From Arthrobacter sp. M4 (GTDB lineage: Bacteria > Actinomycetota > Actinomycetes > Actinomycetales > Micrococcaceae): a stretch of DNA of 64,000 nucleotides. This document shows, piece after piece, positions 27,956-37,439 of the stretch; within the stretch, counting starts at the first letter, position 1, and each line of letters starts with the position of its first letter. The stretch is from contig NZ_JAIWYX010000001.1 in the NCBI RefSeq assembly GCF_020251205.1, forward strand, positions 620,001-684,000. Direction: 5' to 3'. The notes beneath the pieces are model-generated. The model did no database searches, had not been told where the DNA came from, and saw only the letters and a list, made by a program, of their open reading frames with translations. The translations under genes were made by a program, and so were the position numbers.

Positions 27956-28079
27956 CCCGGCTCCGACAATGATCGGCCCATATCGGGGACAGAGCCCACA
28001 GGGGCCGGCCGCTCAAGAAAAAGAAACCGGCGGACAGACCTCGCTGCCAGCAACACTAATGCCAAGGGGGAACAAGACA

Positions 28080-28499
28080 TTGTTCAATAACACCGCTGTC
28101 CGTATCCGGGCCGGCCACCTGATGGTCCGTTCCGCCGCCGAATGGGATGACCTTTCAAACACCCTGTGCCAGGCGTACCACGCCAAAGACGATGAACTCA
28201 TCGACCAGCTCCGCTCACCTTTCCTACAGTCCTGGCGCACCGTGACTGCCTACGTCCTGAGCGACGTCCTGGACTCGGCCGGCATCACCGCTACGGCAGC
28301 CCGGCACCCCTGGGGAATCGCAACACTCACCACGGCAGGACGAACCTGCGAACCCCTCCTCTGCGCCGTCGACCAAGACGAGGGCGGATGGGATGCGGCC
28401 GCCATCGACGGCGGACTACAACTACTCAACTTCGACTCCGTCATGACAGGCTATGCAGCCTGCGTGGCCCACCTGACCCGCGTAGAAAACCAGAAGTGA
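28080..28499 (+). CDS. Small hypothetical protein
   Basis: A 139-residue soluble protein beginning LFNNTAVRIRAGHLMVRSAA. TTG 28080 is preferred because AAGGGGGAA lies about 9 bases upstream; an ATG at 28059 lacks a ribosome site. The central block YHAKDDELIDQLRSPFLQSW and the end LQLLNFDSVMTGYAACVAHL give no known family. Codon use looks genuine. The next gene downstream is broken. Confidence 0.55.
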   Translation: MFNNTAVRIRAGHLMVRSAAEWDDLSNTLCQAYHAKDDELIDQLRSPFLQSWRTVTAYVLSDVLDSAGITATAARHPWGIATLTTAGRTCEPLLCAVDQDEGGWDAAAIDGGLQLLNFDSVMTGYAACVAHLTRVENQK

Positions 28500-28694
28500 A
28501 CACGTAGTACGCAGAAAGCCGAAGGGGCCACGCATGGGGTTCCCAACCCTTCACGGTTTCGCGGCCCGATTCGCTGCCGACGCTTAAGCCTGGTTACGCC
28601 TGTTTCAGGACGTTGGGGCGGGTGCCGGCCGCAATTCGTGGTGGCCGCGCCAGACCGGCTCGCCGTCCGTGCTCGTATTCCACGAGCCACTCAT

Positions 28695-29296
28695 TCGAGA
28701 TCGCCGAGGCCATCGCCGAAGCCATCAAACCCCTGGGCTTCACGGGGACGGTCACAGCGCCCGACAACCGGCCAGGCCCCCCGTCCGAAGATGGGACGGT
28801 ACGCCCACTGTGTCGCGATCTGCTCGGTCGGCGCCGCTCTGGACCACAGGATTGTGGGACTCGACTTCCGGCCCCTGAGGAAGAACGTCGACAGCTGGGC
28901 GGTAGACAGCCCAGCCTTCAGGGACATCGTCGAAGCCGTCTCCGGTTGGGCAGCTGGGAACGCCGCCGCGCCGATCCTTGCCGGGATCGGGCTTTCGATG
29001 ACGCGTGTCGAACCTCATCAGGTCGCCGACGTCCTGACCCGCTGCTGCGAGGACATCGGCAATGCCGTTGTCCTCTTCCCCACGGCCGCCAATACCACCA
29101 AGGCAGAAAATCCATCCATCACCCAGTCGTGGGCACCCTCAACCTCAACTACGAAACCCTCGACCTGCCCGCCGACGGCCTCATCCTCTTCGCCTACAGC
29201 ACCGAATCCGGCAGCGCATCCGAAGACGCCCTTCGCCTACTGGCCAACTGGGCCCTCGGCCACAACCCTCAACCAGCCGAACACCACCACCGGTAA
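28695..29296 (+). pseudogene. Hypothetical gene with two compensating frameshifts
   Basis: Frame 1 encodes FEIAEAIAEAIKPLGFTGTV and PGPPSEDG. At about 28795 the sense switches to another frame: GRYAHCVAICSVGAALDHR, then SPAFRDIVEAVSGWAAGNAA and VLTRCCEDIGNAVVLFPTA. At about 29115 it returns to the first frame: VGTLNLNYETLDLPADGLIL to DALRLLANWALGHN. Each segment alone looks like real protein. Either two sequencing errors or two indels are present. No family recognised. Confidence 0.5.
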
Positions 29297-29546
29297 GGAC
29301 GACCAACGTGCGGACGAAACCGAGGGCGTGCTGGATGCCGGGAAGTCAGCGCTTCTCAGGCGTACTCGGTACCCACCGCTGCCTGTCTCGTCGACCCCTC
29401 TGTGGGCCCTTGCGGCTGAACATACCGCGTGCCGCGTCAACAGCGGCCTTTTAGCCCGGCTCGGCGTCTTTGTCGCGGCGTGAGATGGTTCGTCCACCTC
29501 GCCTCGGCAGGGAGACGTGCGGCCCTGTCAGTGCTCCAATAGACCC

Positions 29547-30917
29547 ATGACCATTCCCGAACCGGCGATTGACGGTGAGGACACCGTCTCCGACTTCTAC
29601 GTGGATCTGCGGCGCGAGCTTCGCCATCGGCTGCGCCCGTTGACAGGTGTGATCCCTGGCGGAAGCTCCCGGCCTGTGAGTCCGCTGGAGCTCTTGTACG
29701 ACCTCACATACGTGGTCGCCTTCGGCAAGGCCGCAGAAGAGCTGGCCGCAACGGTAGCCGCCGGTCACGTCGCTGCAGGGGTGGGGGCTCTGGTATTCGC
29801 GGTCTTCGCCGTCGGCTGGGCCTGGCTGAATTTCTCGTGGTACGCCTCCGCCTACGGCAACGACGACGCGCTGTTCCGGGTGGCGACGATCATCCAAATG
29901 GTCGGCGTCATCGTTCTGACGTTCGGTCTGCCCCAGAGCTTCGAGGATGCTGCGGCGGGGGCGAACCCGAACAACCTGATGGTTGCAGTCGGCTACCTCG
30001 TCATGCGCGCCCCACTCGTGTTGCTGTGGCTGCGCGCTGCCCGCCACGACCGTCGGCATCGCAGGACGGCGCTCGCATATGCGGCGGCGATCGGGGGCGC
30101 TCAGCTGGTGTGGCTGCTCGCAGCGATCGTCCCGATGTCGGGCGTCCTTGCCGTGCTGGTTCTGGTCCTGCTGGTCGCCGTGGAGATGGGTGTTCGGATC
30201 GTCATAGAGAATCGCCTCGGGTGGCCGCCATGGGATGCGACCCACCTCGCCGAACGCTTCAGCCTGCTCGCTCTCATCACGCTAGGAGAGGTCGTCGCCG
30301 CGACCACCGAGGCAGTGGGCGCGCTCGTACAGAATGGGGGATGGTCCGTTGGCGCTGCGGCGATCGCTGCGGCAGGAATCGTCCTCGTCGCGGGGTTGTG
30401 GTGGGGGTACTACCTCGTACCGTCCCGGCTGATTCTTGCCCGTTGGCCGGAGCGGATCTTTGTCTGGCGCTACGCGCACTTGCCGATGTACGGGGCGATT
30501 GCAGCCGTCGGCGGCGGCCTAAGACTGGCAGCGGCCGCAGTCGAGGGCGGACAGGTCACGCTGCTGCAGGTCACGATCGCGTTAGTAGCCCCGGTCGGCT
30601 TGGTCATTGCGTTGATCTTCCTCCTGTGGAGCACGCTGGTGCACGCCTACGACCTCTCGCACATCCCCCTGCTCGCCGCTGCTCTGCTCCCGCTCGCCGC
30701 GGCAGTGGTGGTGGCCGTCGTCACCGGTCCCACTGCTCCTTTAGGCCCTGACGACGGCCCCGGCCGAGACGCCCTCATCGTGATAATCGCGCTCGTCGCG
30801 TTCAGCACGATAGTGGAAGTAGTCGGACACGAACTCATCGGCTACACGCACACAGTGCGCGCGCTGCGCCGGCGCGAGCTGGCCGAACGGGCAGCAAATG
30901 CCATCCGAGACACTTGA
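29547..30917 (+). CDS. LtrA (low temperature requirement A) family membrane protein
   Basis: A 456-residue protein with about 12 helices. The family signature V-[ST]-P-L-E-L-x-Y/F-D-L is present as RPVSPLELLYDLTYVVAFG, and the later hallmarks AERFSLLALITLGEVVAATT and VGHELIGYTHT are also there. The name comes from a Listeria mutant defective at low temperature; the biochemical role is unknown. ATG 29547 is chosen because the conserved protein begins soon after. Monocistronic. Confidence 0.87.
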   Translation: MTIPEPAIDGEDTVSDFYVDLRRELRHRLRPLTGVIPGGSSRPVSPLELLYDLTYVVAFGKAAEELAATVAAGHVAAGVGALVFAVFAVGWAWLNFSWYASAYGNDDALFRVATIIQMVGVIVLTFGLPQSFEDAAAGANPNNLMVAVGYLVMRAPLVLLWLRAARHDRRHRRTALAYAAAIGGAQLVWLLAAIVPMSGVLAVLVLVLLVAVEMGVRIVIENRLGWPPWDATHLAERFSLLALITLGEVVAATTEAVGALVQNGGWSVGAAAIAAAGIVLVAGLWWGYYLVPSRLILARWPERIFVWRYAHLPMYGAIAAVGGGLRLAAAAVEGGQVTLLQVTIALVAPVGLVIALIFLLWSTLVHAYDLSHIPLLAAALLPLAAAVVVAVVTGPTAPLGPDDGPGRDALIVIIALVAFSTIVEVVGHELIGYTHTVRALRRRELAERAANAIRDT

Positions 30918-31372
30918 ACATGGCACGCGAACCCAAGTAGCGACATCCACTCCCCTGTCTTACCAAAGGACAAAAACAAGCAATTTTCGCAATCCCTACG
31001 ATCCGGAGGCTGCGGGCGGAAGATGCGCAGCCGTAGGAGCGGGGTCGAGTGCCCCTCAATCAGAATTCGCTCAAACTTCCTGTGGATAGAGCTACGACTG
31101 AACGCCAAGGAGGGCTTGCATCACGGCGCGCGCGAAAGATCGGTGATGTCAGCGGATTGCGGCATGTTTGTCATTCTGATGTTTCGATCGGTCCCTGGGC
31201 GCACGCTCCGCACAATCAGGGCGCCAGGGCCCGATCACCCTGGCGCACCCTACCCGACGAAGTCGGCCGGGAAGACGTCTGCCAACATGCGGGTTGGCTC
31301 CGGTAGACTCCGGGCAGATGCTGGACGCCAACCTCGGCGCTCACACCCACGACCGCCCAGGCGGGTGACCTG
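30918..31372. other. Intergenic region, no gene recognised
   Basis: 455 bp without coding signal. It contains a hairpin at 31221-31246 and presumably the promoter of the downstream oxidoreductase. Confidence 0.5.
31221..31246. terminator. Hairpin GCGCCAGGG-N8-CCCTGGCGC
   Basis: A perfect 9-bp stem, 31221-31229 with 31238-31246, 304 bp after the ltrA-like gene. Possibly its terminator or an upstream-leader element of the next gene. Confidence 0.4.
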
Positions 31373-32335
31373 ATGAGAGCAGTTGTCTACGAGAAGTACG
31401 GACCGCCCGAGGTGCTGCGGCTCGCTGACATCGAGCAGCCGACGCCCAAAGCCGACGAGGTCCTCGTCCGGGTCCGCGCCACAACCGTCAATCGGACCGA
31501 TTGCGGGTTTCGCAAAGCCGATCCCTTCGTCGTCCGCTTCTTCAGCGGCCTCTCGCGACCCAGGAAACGTATCCTCGGCACCGAACTGGCCGGGGAGATC
31601 GAGGCAGCAGGACCGGCCGTCCGGCACTTCAAGGTCGGCGACCACGTCTTCGGCGTCAACGCCAACCGCTTCGGCACGCACGCCGAGTACGTCTGCATCC
31701 CGGAGGACGCCCCGCTCGCGGTAATGCCGGACCACCTGTCCTTCGACGGGGCCGCAGCCATGTGCGACGGGGCCCTCCTGGCCATGACATACCTCAAAGC
31801 GGCGCGTGTTCGGCCAGGCCAAAGCGTCGTCATCTACGGCGCCTCTGGATCAATCGGAACCGCCGGCGTGCAGCTCGCCAAGTACCTGGGCGCGAAGGTC
31901 ACCGCTGTATGCAGCACCAAGGGATTCGACGTCGTTAGCTCTCTCGGTCCCGAGCGGGTGATCGACTATGCCCAGCAGGACTTCACCGCCAACGGCGAGA
32001 CCTACGACGTTATCTTCGACGCCGTGGGCAAGCTCTCGTTCGGTCGATGCCGAGACTCGCTGCGGCCGGGCGGAATCTACACGAGCACCGATCTGGGGCC
32101 CTTCCCGCAGAACCCCCTTCTGGCTCTGTTGACCTCCGTTGCCGGTGGCAAGAAGGTCAAATTCCCGTTACCGAGATACGCCCCTGAGGAAGTTCTCTTC
32201 CTCAAGGGCCTCATCGAAGCGGGCAAATACCGCGCCGTGATCGACCGCCGTTATACCCTCGACCAGGTCGTTGAGGCAACGAGATACGTCGAGACAGAGC
32301 AGAAAATCGGAAATGTCCTCCTGACAGTTGGCTGA
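31373..32335 (+). CDS. Zinc-less NAD(P)-dependent alcohol dehydrogenase/quinone oxidoreductase (MDR)
   Basis: A 320-residue medium-chain reductase. GroES-like N-terminal domain (MRAVVYEKYGPPEVLRLADI, GTELAGEIEAAGPAV), then the Rossmann fold with VVIYGASGSIGTAGVQLAKY and VIFDAVGKLSF. The cysteines that bind structural and catalytic zinc are absent, as in QOR-type NADPH reductases. It could reduce quinones or enals. ATG 31373 has a weak ribosome site. Confidence 0.87.
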   Translation: MRAVVYEKYGPPEVLRLADIEQPTPKADEVLVRVRATTVNRTDCGFRKADPFVVRFFSGLSRPRKRILGTELAGEIEAAGPAVRHFKVGDHVFGVNANRFGTHAEYVCIPEDAPLAVMPDHLSFDGAAAMCDGALLAMTYLKAARVRPGQSVVIYGASGSIGTAGVQLAKYLGAKVTAVCSTKGFDVVSSLGPERVIDYAQQDFTANGETYDVIFDAVGKLSFGRCRDSLRPGGIYTSTDLGPFPQNPLLALLTSVAGGKKVKFPLPRYAPEEVLFLKGLIEAGKYRAVIDRRYTLDQVVEATRYVETEQKIGNVLLTVG

Positions 32336-32493
32336 GATGACCACAGCGCCCAGCCGGCCCGATCTCAAGGAATTCTTGAGGGAGTCAACGATCGCAGCCC
32401 GCAGACTCCACCGTCTATCGCAAGCCGGTCGTTGACCGAGGGCCTGCGCCCCGACCACGACCTCACCGCCGTCGCGCTGCGCCGCGCCCCAGC

Positions 32494-33054
32494 CTAAGTG
32501 CCACCTGACGGTGTAAGGAAGGGCGGCCAGATGCGTGTGCGGGTGCGGCTGAGGGTCCAGTAGTTCGCGTCGTCGCATCGTTCGTAGCGGAGGACGTCCA
32601 TGGCTGCCTTGGCCATGGCCAGTCCGGTGCCGTTTTCGGGCAGATCGCCGGGCATGGCCGCTGCATCCACGTGCGCGGTCCGTCCGTCGTCCCGGAACCG
32701 GGCGTCGAGGCGGTCACTGTAGACCTCGAGGATGAGGTTGCAGGTCATGCTGCCGTCCGCGGTGCTTTCCGGCCTTCCGTGACGGACGATGTTGGAGGCG
32801 ATGTCGATCACCGCCATTTCGAACATCATCTGGTCGATCGCGGAGACACCTCCGACGTCGGCCCAGAGCCGGGCAACGCGGCCGCGGATCGTCCCGAGGC
32901 AGTCAGGGTCCGCGCAGGCGTGCAGTTCCACGACACACAGCGGGCGAATCACCGGAGCCAATGGTCGACCGATTGGTGCGGGCGCAGGACTCGGTCGTTG
33001 GTAAGGTCCGGCACCATCCTGATCGGCGCGGACAAGGAATTGATGGTTCACCAC
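32494..33054 (-). CDS. RsbW-like anti-sigma factor/serine kinase (HATPase_c_2)
   Basis: A 186-residue protein. The GHKL ATPase N-box is MFEMAVIDIASNIVRHG and the glycine box NGTGLAMAKAAMDVL, as in anti-sigma kinases that sequester or phosphorylate partners. GTG 33054 has AAAGGGG seven bases upstream; the frame stays open beyond it but overlaps the glycanase gene. No sigma factor or anti-sigma antagonist is adjacent, so the partner is unknown. It may be co-transcribed from the glycanase gene 82 bp upstream. Confidence 0.8.
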   Translation of the reverse strand: MVNHQFLVRADQDGAGPYQRPSPAPAPIGRPLAPVIRPLCVVELHACADPDCLGTIRGRVARLWADVGGVSAIDQMMFEMAVIDIASNIVRHGRPESTADGSMTCNLILEVYSDRLDARFRDDGRTAHVDAAAMPGDLPENGTGLAMAKAAMDVLRYERCDDANYWTLSRTRTRIWPPFLTPSGGT

Positions 33055-33136
33055 AGACCGGCCCCTTTCAGGTCGCCCCTGACCCGGTGCGCCGCACCCC
33101 CACGGACGATTAGGAGGTGCAGCGCAGCGGGCGGCC

Positions 33137-34456
33137 CTAGTTGTTCCTGGCCGCCAGGGCGGCGGCGAGGGCGTTCGTGGAGCTGGTGGAGCTGTTGATC
33201 CGCCAGTCCACTTCCTTGTTGTGGTGGAACCAGACAAACCCGGTCACGTCCGACTGTGCGGCGAGATAGGAGACCAGGGCTGTGTTCCAGTCCCCTTTGG
33301 ATCCGCCGGCTTCGGCCGAGGAGGTTTCGGAGATGATGATCGGTTTGCCCGGGGCCAGGCTGCGCAGCGCGGTCAGGCCGTCGCCGAACAGCGCCGACGG
33401 GGAGGTCCAGGCGCTCCACGACTGCGAGGTGCCCCAGTTGTAGCCGTCCAGGGCCACGACATCGACGTATCCGGCACCCGGGTAGAGGCCGGACAGCGGG
33501 GTGGAGCCCCAGTACGGTACGTTCGGGGCCCACACCCACTGCACGTTCGACGCGCCGGTGGCGGCGATCACGTCGTGGACGTGCCGCCAGGCGGCGACGT
33601 AGTCCCCGGCGCCATTGCCGTTGGCGGCCTCGGCCCACGGGTACCAGTTGCCGTTCATCTCATGGGCGAAGCGCAGCATCACCGGCTTGCCCCAGGATGC
33701 CAGTGCCGTGCCCCACTGGGCGATGTAGGCATCGAAATCCCCGGCAGTGATCCGGTCCAGCGCGTAGGCGGGCTGGTTGGCGCCGTTGCCGCTCCACAGC
33801 CACGGCTCCCACGTGACCAGGCTCACCGCGCCGCGGGCATCGACGGCGTTCAGGTCAGCGATCGGGGCAGCCTGGGAGAAGTCCTTGTAGGACATCACGA
33901 TCGACGGGTTCTCATTCACCAGGGACGCGACTTCGTCCAGCTCCGCGGTGGCCTGAGGCCCGCCCGGGGTGGACACGCCGAAGCGCAACTGGTCCGTGCT
34001 CATCGGCGGGACCGACGACGCGGTCATCGTCTGCGTCCGGGCAGCCATGGTCAACGGCGCCCCTGCCGCTGCGGCCTCCTTCCCGGCCGTGAGCGAGGCC
34101 GGGCTGTAGGTCACCGCGTAAGGCGCCGACGCGGACGTCTTGCCAGCCGCGGCCGTCACCGTCACCGCGGGTTCCGTAGTCACAGGGATGGTCACCGCGA
34201 CCGTGAACGACCCCTGGGCCGTCGTGGTGAACGGAACGGTGGAGGACCCGGCCGTCAGCGTGCCATTTGCCTGGCGGGCGAAGCCCGATCCTGTCACTGT
34301 GACCGACGCCCCGGCTGGGCTGGAGGACGCGCTCAGCGTGATTCCCGCCTTTGCGGGTGCCGCTTCGGCGGGCACGGTAATGCCAAACAGGGTGGCCAGG
34401 GACAGGACAAGTCCCGACACCACCAGCCCAACAAAACGATTCTTACGCACAAACAC
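33137..34456 (-). CDS. Secreted GH26-like glycanase with N-terminal Ig-like domain
   Basis: A 439-residue exported enzyme. Signal peptide 1-32 (NRFVGLVVSGLVLSLATLFG to PAEAA), an IPT/Ig-like domain about 37-117 (SPAGASVTVTGSGF), then the catalytic TIM barrel from about 157 (QLRFGVSTPGGP). E266 in RFAHEMNGNWYPW and E377 in IIISETSSAEAG fit the acid/base and nucleophile of clan GH-A family 26 (mannanase/endoglucanase). The barrel contains WAPNVPYWG and VDVVALDGYNWG, typical of COG4124. Polysaccharide substrate not determinable. Confidence 0.85.
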   Translation of the reverse strand: MFVRKNRFVGLVVSGLVLSLATLFGITVPAEAAPAKAGITLSASSSPAGASVTVTGSGFARQANGTLTAGSSTVPFTTTAQGSFTVAVTIPVTTEPAVTVTAAAGKTSASAPYAVTYSPASLTAGKEAAAAGAPLTMAARTQTMTASSVPPMSTDQLRFGVSTPGGPQATAELDEVASLVNENPSIVMSYKDFSQAAPIADLNAVDARGAVSLVTWEPWLWSGNGANQPAYALDRITAGDFDAYIAQWGTALASWGKPVMLRFAHEMNGNWYPWAEAANGNGAGDYVAAWRHVHDVIAATGASNVQWVWAPNVPYWGSTPLSGLYPGAGYVDVVALDGYNWGTSQSWSAWTSPSALFGDGLTALRSLAPGKPIIISETSSAEAGGSKGDWNTALVSYLAAQSDVTGFVWFHHNKEVDWRINSSTSSTNALAAALAARNN

Positions 34457-34840
34457 TCCCCAGCATCAGCGAAAACGAAGCCCCCGTCAGGGGCGAACGA
34501 TCGGTTTCGGCGGCCCCGGATGCGAACAACAAATTCCCCGCGCCAGGGCCGCCGACCCCCATGGAGCAGGTGCCGGATCCCGTCCCCAATCAGCCCGGAC
34601 CGGAACCCCAGACCATGGTGACAAAACAACCCCTGCCGCGACAGGCCGTGAATGGAATCTCTGAAAATCCTGCGCAAAAACTGCGGCAACACCGACCAAA
34701 TCCTGCTCTTCCAACGATCCGAGGGCATTGCCCAGAGGGGACGACACCGCCACCCTGATCCTTGATGGTGTGAAGCAGCTACCCCCTGACGATCCTCCAA
34801 AATATCTTCGTCTCAAGCCTCCGGGAGCAATGAAGGCAGG
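34457..34840. other. Intergenic region upstream of the glycanase
   Basis: 384 bp between the end of the OtnC gene and the glycanase start, both read on the minus strand. It must contain a terminator for the acid-sugar operon and the glycanase promoter. A GGCGGCC/GGCCGCC pair flanks an AT-richer segment near 34507-34551; otherwise nothing stands out. Confidence 0.45.
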
Positions 34841-35467
34841 TCACTTGGCGCCTGCCAGCTTCGCTGCCTCCTCCGGAGTGAGGGTTCGGACGTTGCGACC
34901 TTGGAGGAGCAGGAACAATTTGGCGGTTTCCTCCAGTTCCTCGATGGCGTCAATCGCTGCGGCAAGGCTGTGTCCTGATGTGACCGGCCCATGGTTTGCC
35001 AACAGCATGGCCTGGCTCTTCCGTGCTGTTGTTTCGGCGAGTTCCTCGAGCGACCTGTCTCCCGGGGCATGGTAAGGCAGGAGCGGCAGCGAGCCTACGC
35101 GCATGGCGAAGTAGGCGGTCAGGGGAGGCAGTGCATCCGACGGGTCGAGGCCGGCCAGACAGGACACGGCAGCCGCGTGTGTTGAATGGGTATGGACCAC
35201 CGCACCGGCCTGTGGGCGTGCCCGCAATACTGCGGCATGGAGGAACGCCTCTTTGGATGGCCGGTTGCCGTCCACATGTCGGCCGTCGGCGTCGATGACG
35301 GCTAGCTCTTCGGATTCGACGGTACCCAGGCTGCTACCGGTGGGCGTGATGATGATCCGTTCCCCGAACCGGACGCTAATGTTGCCTGTGCTTCCATGCG
35401 TCAAACCTCGAGTGAATATCGATCGGGCGGCAGCCACTACAGAATCCCGCAGCTGGTCCTCGTTCAC
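34841..35467 (-). CDS. otnC: Class II aldolase family, 3-oxo-tetronate 4-phosphate decarboxylase (OtnC) type
   Basis: A 208-residue zinc enzyme of the fuculose-aldolase fold. GLTHGSTGNISVR, TPTGSSLGTVESEEL and AVVHTHSTHAAAVS (metal histidines) with FLHAAVLRARP match OtnC, which converts 3-oxo-tetronate 4-phosphate to dihydroxyacetone phosphate plus CO2. GTG 35467 overlaps the otnK stop by four bases. It acts directly after the OtnK kinase and is the last gene of the operon. Confidence 0.87.
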   Translation of the reverse strand: MNEDQLRDSVVAAARSIFTRGLTHGSTGNISVRFGERIIITPTGSSLGTVESEELAVIDADGRHVDGNRPSKEAFLHAAVLRARPQAGAVVHTHSTHAAAVSCLAGLDPSDALPPLTAYFAMRVGSLPLLPYHAPGDRSLEELAETTARKSQAMLLANHGPVTSGHSLAAAIDAIEELEETAKLFLLLQGRNVRTLTPEEAAKLAGAK

Positions 35468-36747
35468 GCGTCCGCCTTCTGCTTGATGCCTACCCCGGCA
35501 GCCCGGGCCAGGAGTCCTGGTTCGCCAAAGTTGCCTGACTTGAGCAACAGAGCCAGTGGTTGATCCGAGGTGGTGTAGATCCAAGGGACCCCCGGCGCGG
35601 CTTCCTCACCGACGACTCCGCCGTAGACGCCAAGTGCGGTGACGACGGCGCCAGACGTCTCGCCGCCTGCCACCACCAATCGACGTGTGCCCCGGGCTAC
35701 GAGCCCTCTGGCGATGAGGCCCATGGCGCCCTCCAAGATATCGGCTGCCCGGGCGGAACCCAGCGTGTTCTGGATTTCGATGAGTTCCTCTGGCGGTCGT
35801 GATGCGTAGATCAGCGGTGCACGCTCGTCCTCACGGCTGTCGTACCAGGCCAGTGCCTGCTCTGCGAGTCCTGCAGCGTCAGGGGTTGCCACCGGATCCA
35901 GGCAGAAGGAAGGGTGGGTGGATTGCATGGTTTCGATCTGTTCAAGGGTCCGTGCCGAGCAGCTGCCAGCCAGTGCGGCTGCCGGAGAGTCCCCCACCGG
36001 ATCGTGGTGAGCATCCTGCGCACCAGCGCCGGCCAGCGGCAAGCGAGCTGCCCACGCGTCCCCGAGGCCTCTTGCCATACCGGCCGCGCCCGTGACCAGG
36101 ACGTCGTCCACGCACGCCTTTCCGATTTCCCTGAGGTCGGCATCGCTCAGAGCATCAGTCACCGCATAGCCGATTCCATCGCGGGCCAGCAGGTCCAACG
36201 CATCCCGGACGGCCGCATGGCCACGGGCCACGGTCGGGTAGGCCACCAAACCGACTTCGCGTGGAGTCTGGAGTTGCAGCGCCGCTGGAATACGGGAATC
36301 GTTCATGGGCGTGAGCGGATGGTGCCGCATGGAGGACTCGGAGAGGAGCTGTTCGCCGACGAAGAGCCTGCCCATGTACTGCGTCCGGCCGTGCACGGGA
36401 GATGAGGGCGCGACAACAGTGACGGGGGCCTGCATGTGGTGTGCCAGCGCGTCGCAAACGGGTCCAATGTTCCCCTTCGCCGTTGAATCGAAGGTGGAGC
36501 AGTACTTGAAATACAGCTGGGTGGCTCCCCGGGCCTGGAGCCAGCGCGCCGCGTCCAAGGATCGCCGGACAGCCTCGGAGGCGGCGACGGTGCGGGTTTT
36601 GAGCGCAACCACCGTGGCGTCGACGTCGGGCAGCTCATGCGAGGCCGCCGGGTCGCCGAAGACGATGGCAGTCCGAAGTCCGGCCTGTTGGAAGGCGACC
36701 GCTACGTCGGTTCCGCCCGTGAAGTCATCTGCGATCGCGCCGATCAT
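35464..36747 (-). CDS. otnK: Four-carbon acid sugar kinase (DUF1537), OtnK type
   Basis: A 427-residue kinase. The N-terminal substrate domain opens MIGAIADDFTGGTDVAVAF and has FKYCSTFDSTAKGNIGP; the C-terminal ATP domain has LVVAGGETSGAVVTALG and DQPLALLLKSGNFG. DUF1537 kinases phosphorylate 3-oxo-acid sugars such as 3-dehydro-threonate/erythronate; the related OiaK acts on 3-oxo-isoapionate. ATG 36747 overlaps the preceding stop (ATGA). Its pairing with OtnC argues for the tetronate branch. Confidence 0.9.
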   Translation of the reverse strand: MIGAIADDFTGGTDVAVAFQQAGLRTAIVFGDPAASHELPDVDATVVALKTRTVAASEAVRRSLDAARWLQARGATQLYFKYCSTFDSTAKGNIGPVCDALAHHMQAPVTVVAPSSPVHGRTQYMGRLFVGEQLLSESSMRHHPLTPMNDSRIPAALQLQTPREVGLVAYPTVARGHAAVRDALDLLARDGIGYAVTDALSDADLREIGKACVDDVLVTGAAGMARGLGDAWAARLPLAGAGAQDAHHDPVGDSPAAALAGSCSARTLEQIETMQSTHPSFCLDPVATPDAAGLAEQALAWYDSREDERAPLIYASRPPEELIEIQNTLGSARAADILEGAMGLIARGLVARGTRRLVVAGGETSGAVVTALGVYGGVVGEEAAPGVPWIYTTSDQPLALLLKSGNFGEPGLLARAAGVGIKQKADA

Positions 36748-37439
36748 GCTGCCCCTTCGCTCAGCAGTTCCGGCGTCACGCTCAGAAGTCGATGGAGTTC
36801 CTGCATCAGCAACGGCGGGCTGGCCAAGACCGGAGTAGCCGTGGCGGCGGAGATCGGCCCTTGGAGGTGCATCAGGCTGGCCTGTGCCAAAACCAGGGTG
36901 TCAACCCGCGGTGCAAGGTCGACAGCGGCGGCGGTCACGATCTTGTCGTGAAGGTCCCTATCTCCACCGAGCAGGGCATCGTAGGCGTCACTTTCGAGCA
37001 GCACAGTGACATTGAGGTCTTGGGTGCCGGCGTGTGCCCGCAGCAGCGCCGTGCTTGGCGCCACCGTGCTGGTGGCCGTGCAGACCAGACCGATGTTGCG
37101 GCCGGCGTGCACGGCGGACAAGGCCATTGGGTCATCGATCTTGATGATGGGGATAGTAGTGAGTTGACGGGCGATATCCACCGCCGGCGAGGTCGAAGAG
37201 CAGGTCATCACGATCAGGTCTGCGCCGGCGTCGGCCGCGATCAATACCTGCTCCACGACACGGCGGTAGACCATTGTGGTCGGGACCCCTGCGAGCAGGT
37301 CCTGAAGCAGGCTTTCGTTCAGTACGTGCCTGGTCTTCACGGCGGGAAGTTCCTCGGCCATGCGCTTCTTGAATTCCTCCACCAGGAAACTCACGGTGTG
37401 GATGAAAACGATGGTCTGCGGTGCCTGTGGGGCGGGCAT
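36744..37439 (-). CDS. Aspartate/glutamate (hydantoin) racemase family protein
   Basis: A 231-residue protein with the two cysteines of the racemase fold: VMTCSSTSPAV holds the first, and LVCTATSTVAPS a candidate second. TIVFIHTVSFLVEEF opens the first Rossmann-like half. ATG 37439 shares a base with the SMP-30 stop (TGATG). In this operon it is more likely an isomerase or epimerase of the acid-sugar intermediate than an amino-acid racemase; that is inference. Confidence 0.82.
   Translation of the reverse strand: MPAPQAPQTIVFIHTVSFLVEEFKKRMAEELPAVKTRHVLNESLLQDLLAGVPTTMVYRRVVEQVLIAADAGADLIVMTCSSTSPAVDIARQLTTIPIIKIDDPMALSAVHAGRNIGLVCTATSTVAPSTALLRAHAGTQDLNVTVLLESDAYDALLGGDRDLHDKIVTAAAVDLAPRVDTLVLAQASLMHLQGPISAATATPVLASPPLLMQELHRLLSVTPELLSEGAA

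Larger units (their letters stand above)
27293..28079. other. 787-bp region with gene remnants and inverted repeats
   Basis: Holds a sigma-factor C-terminal remnant (27465-27530) and two inverted repeats (27839-27861, 27899-27955), annotated separately. Nothing else here resembles a gene. Confidence 0.45.

Noticed and set aside
32364-32380. CTCAAGGAATTCTTGAG palindrome as a HAIR element
   Set aside because: Arms are inverted relative to HAIR (CTTGAGT-N7-ACTCAAG) and it lies downstream of genes; more likely a weak terminator.
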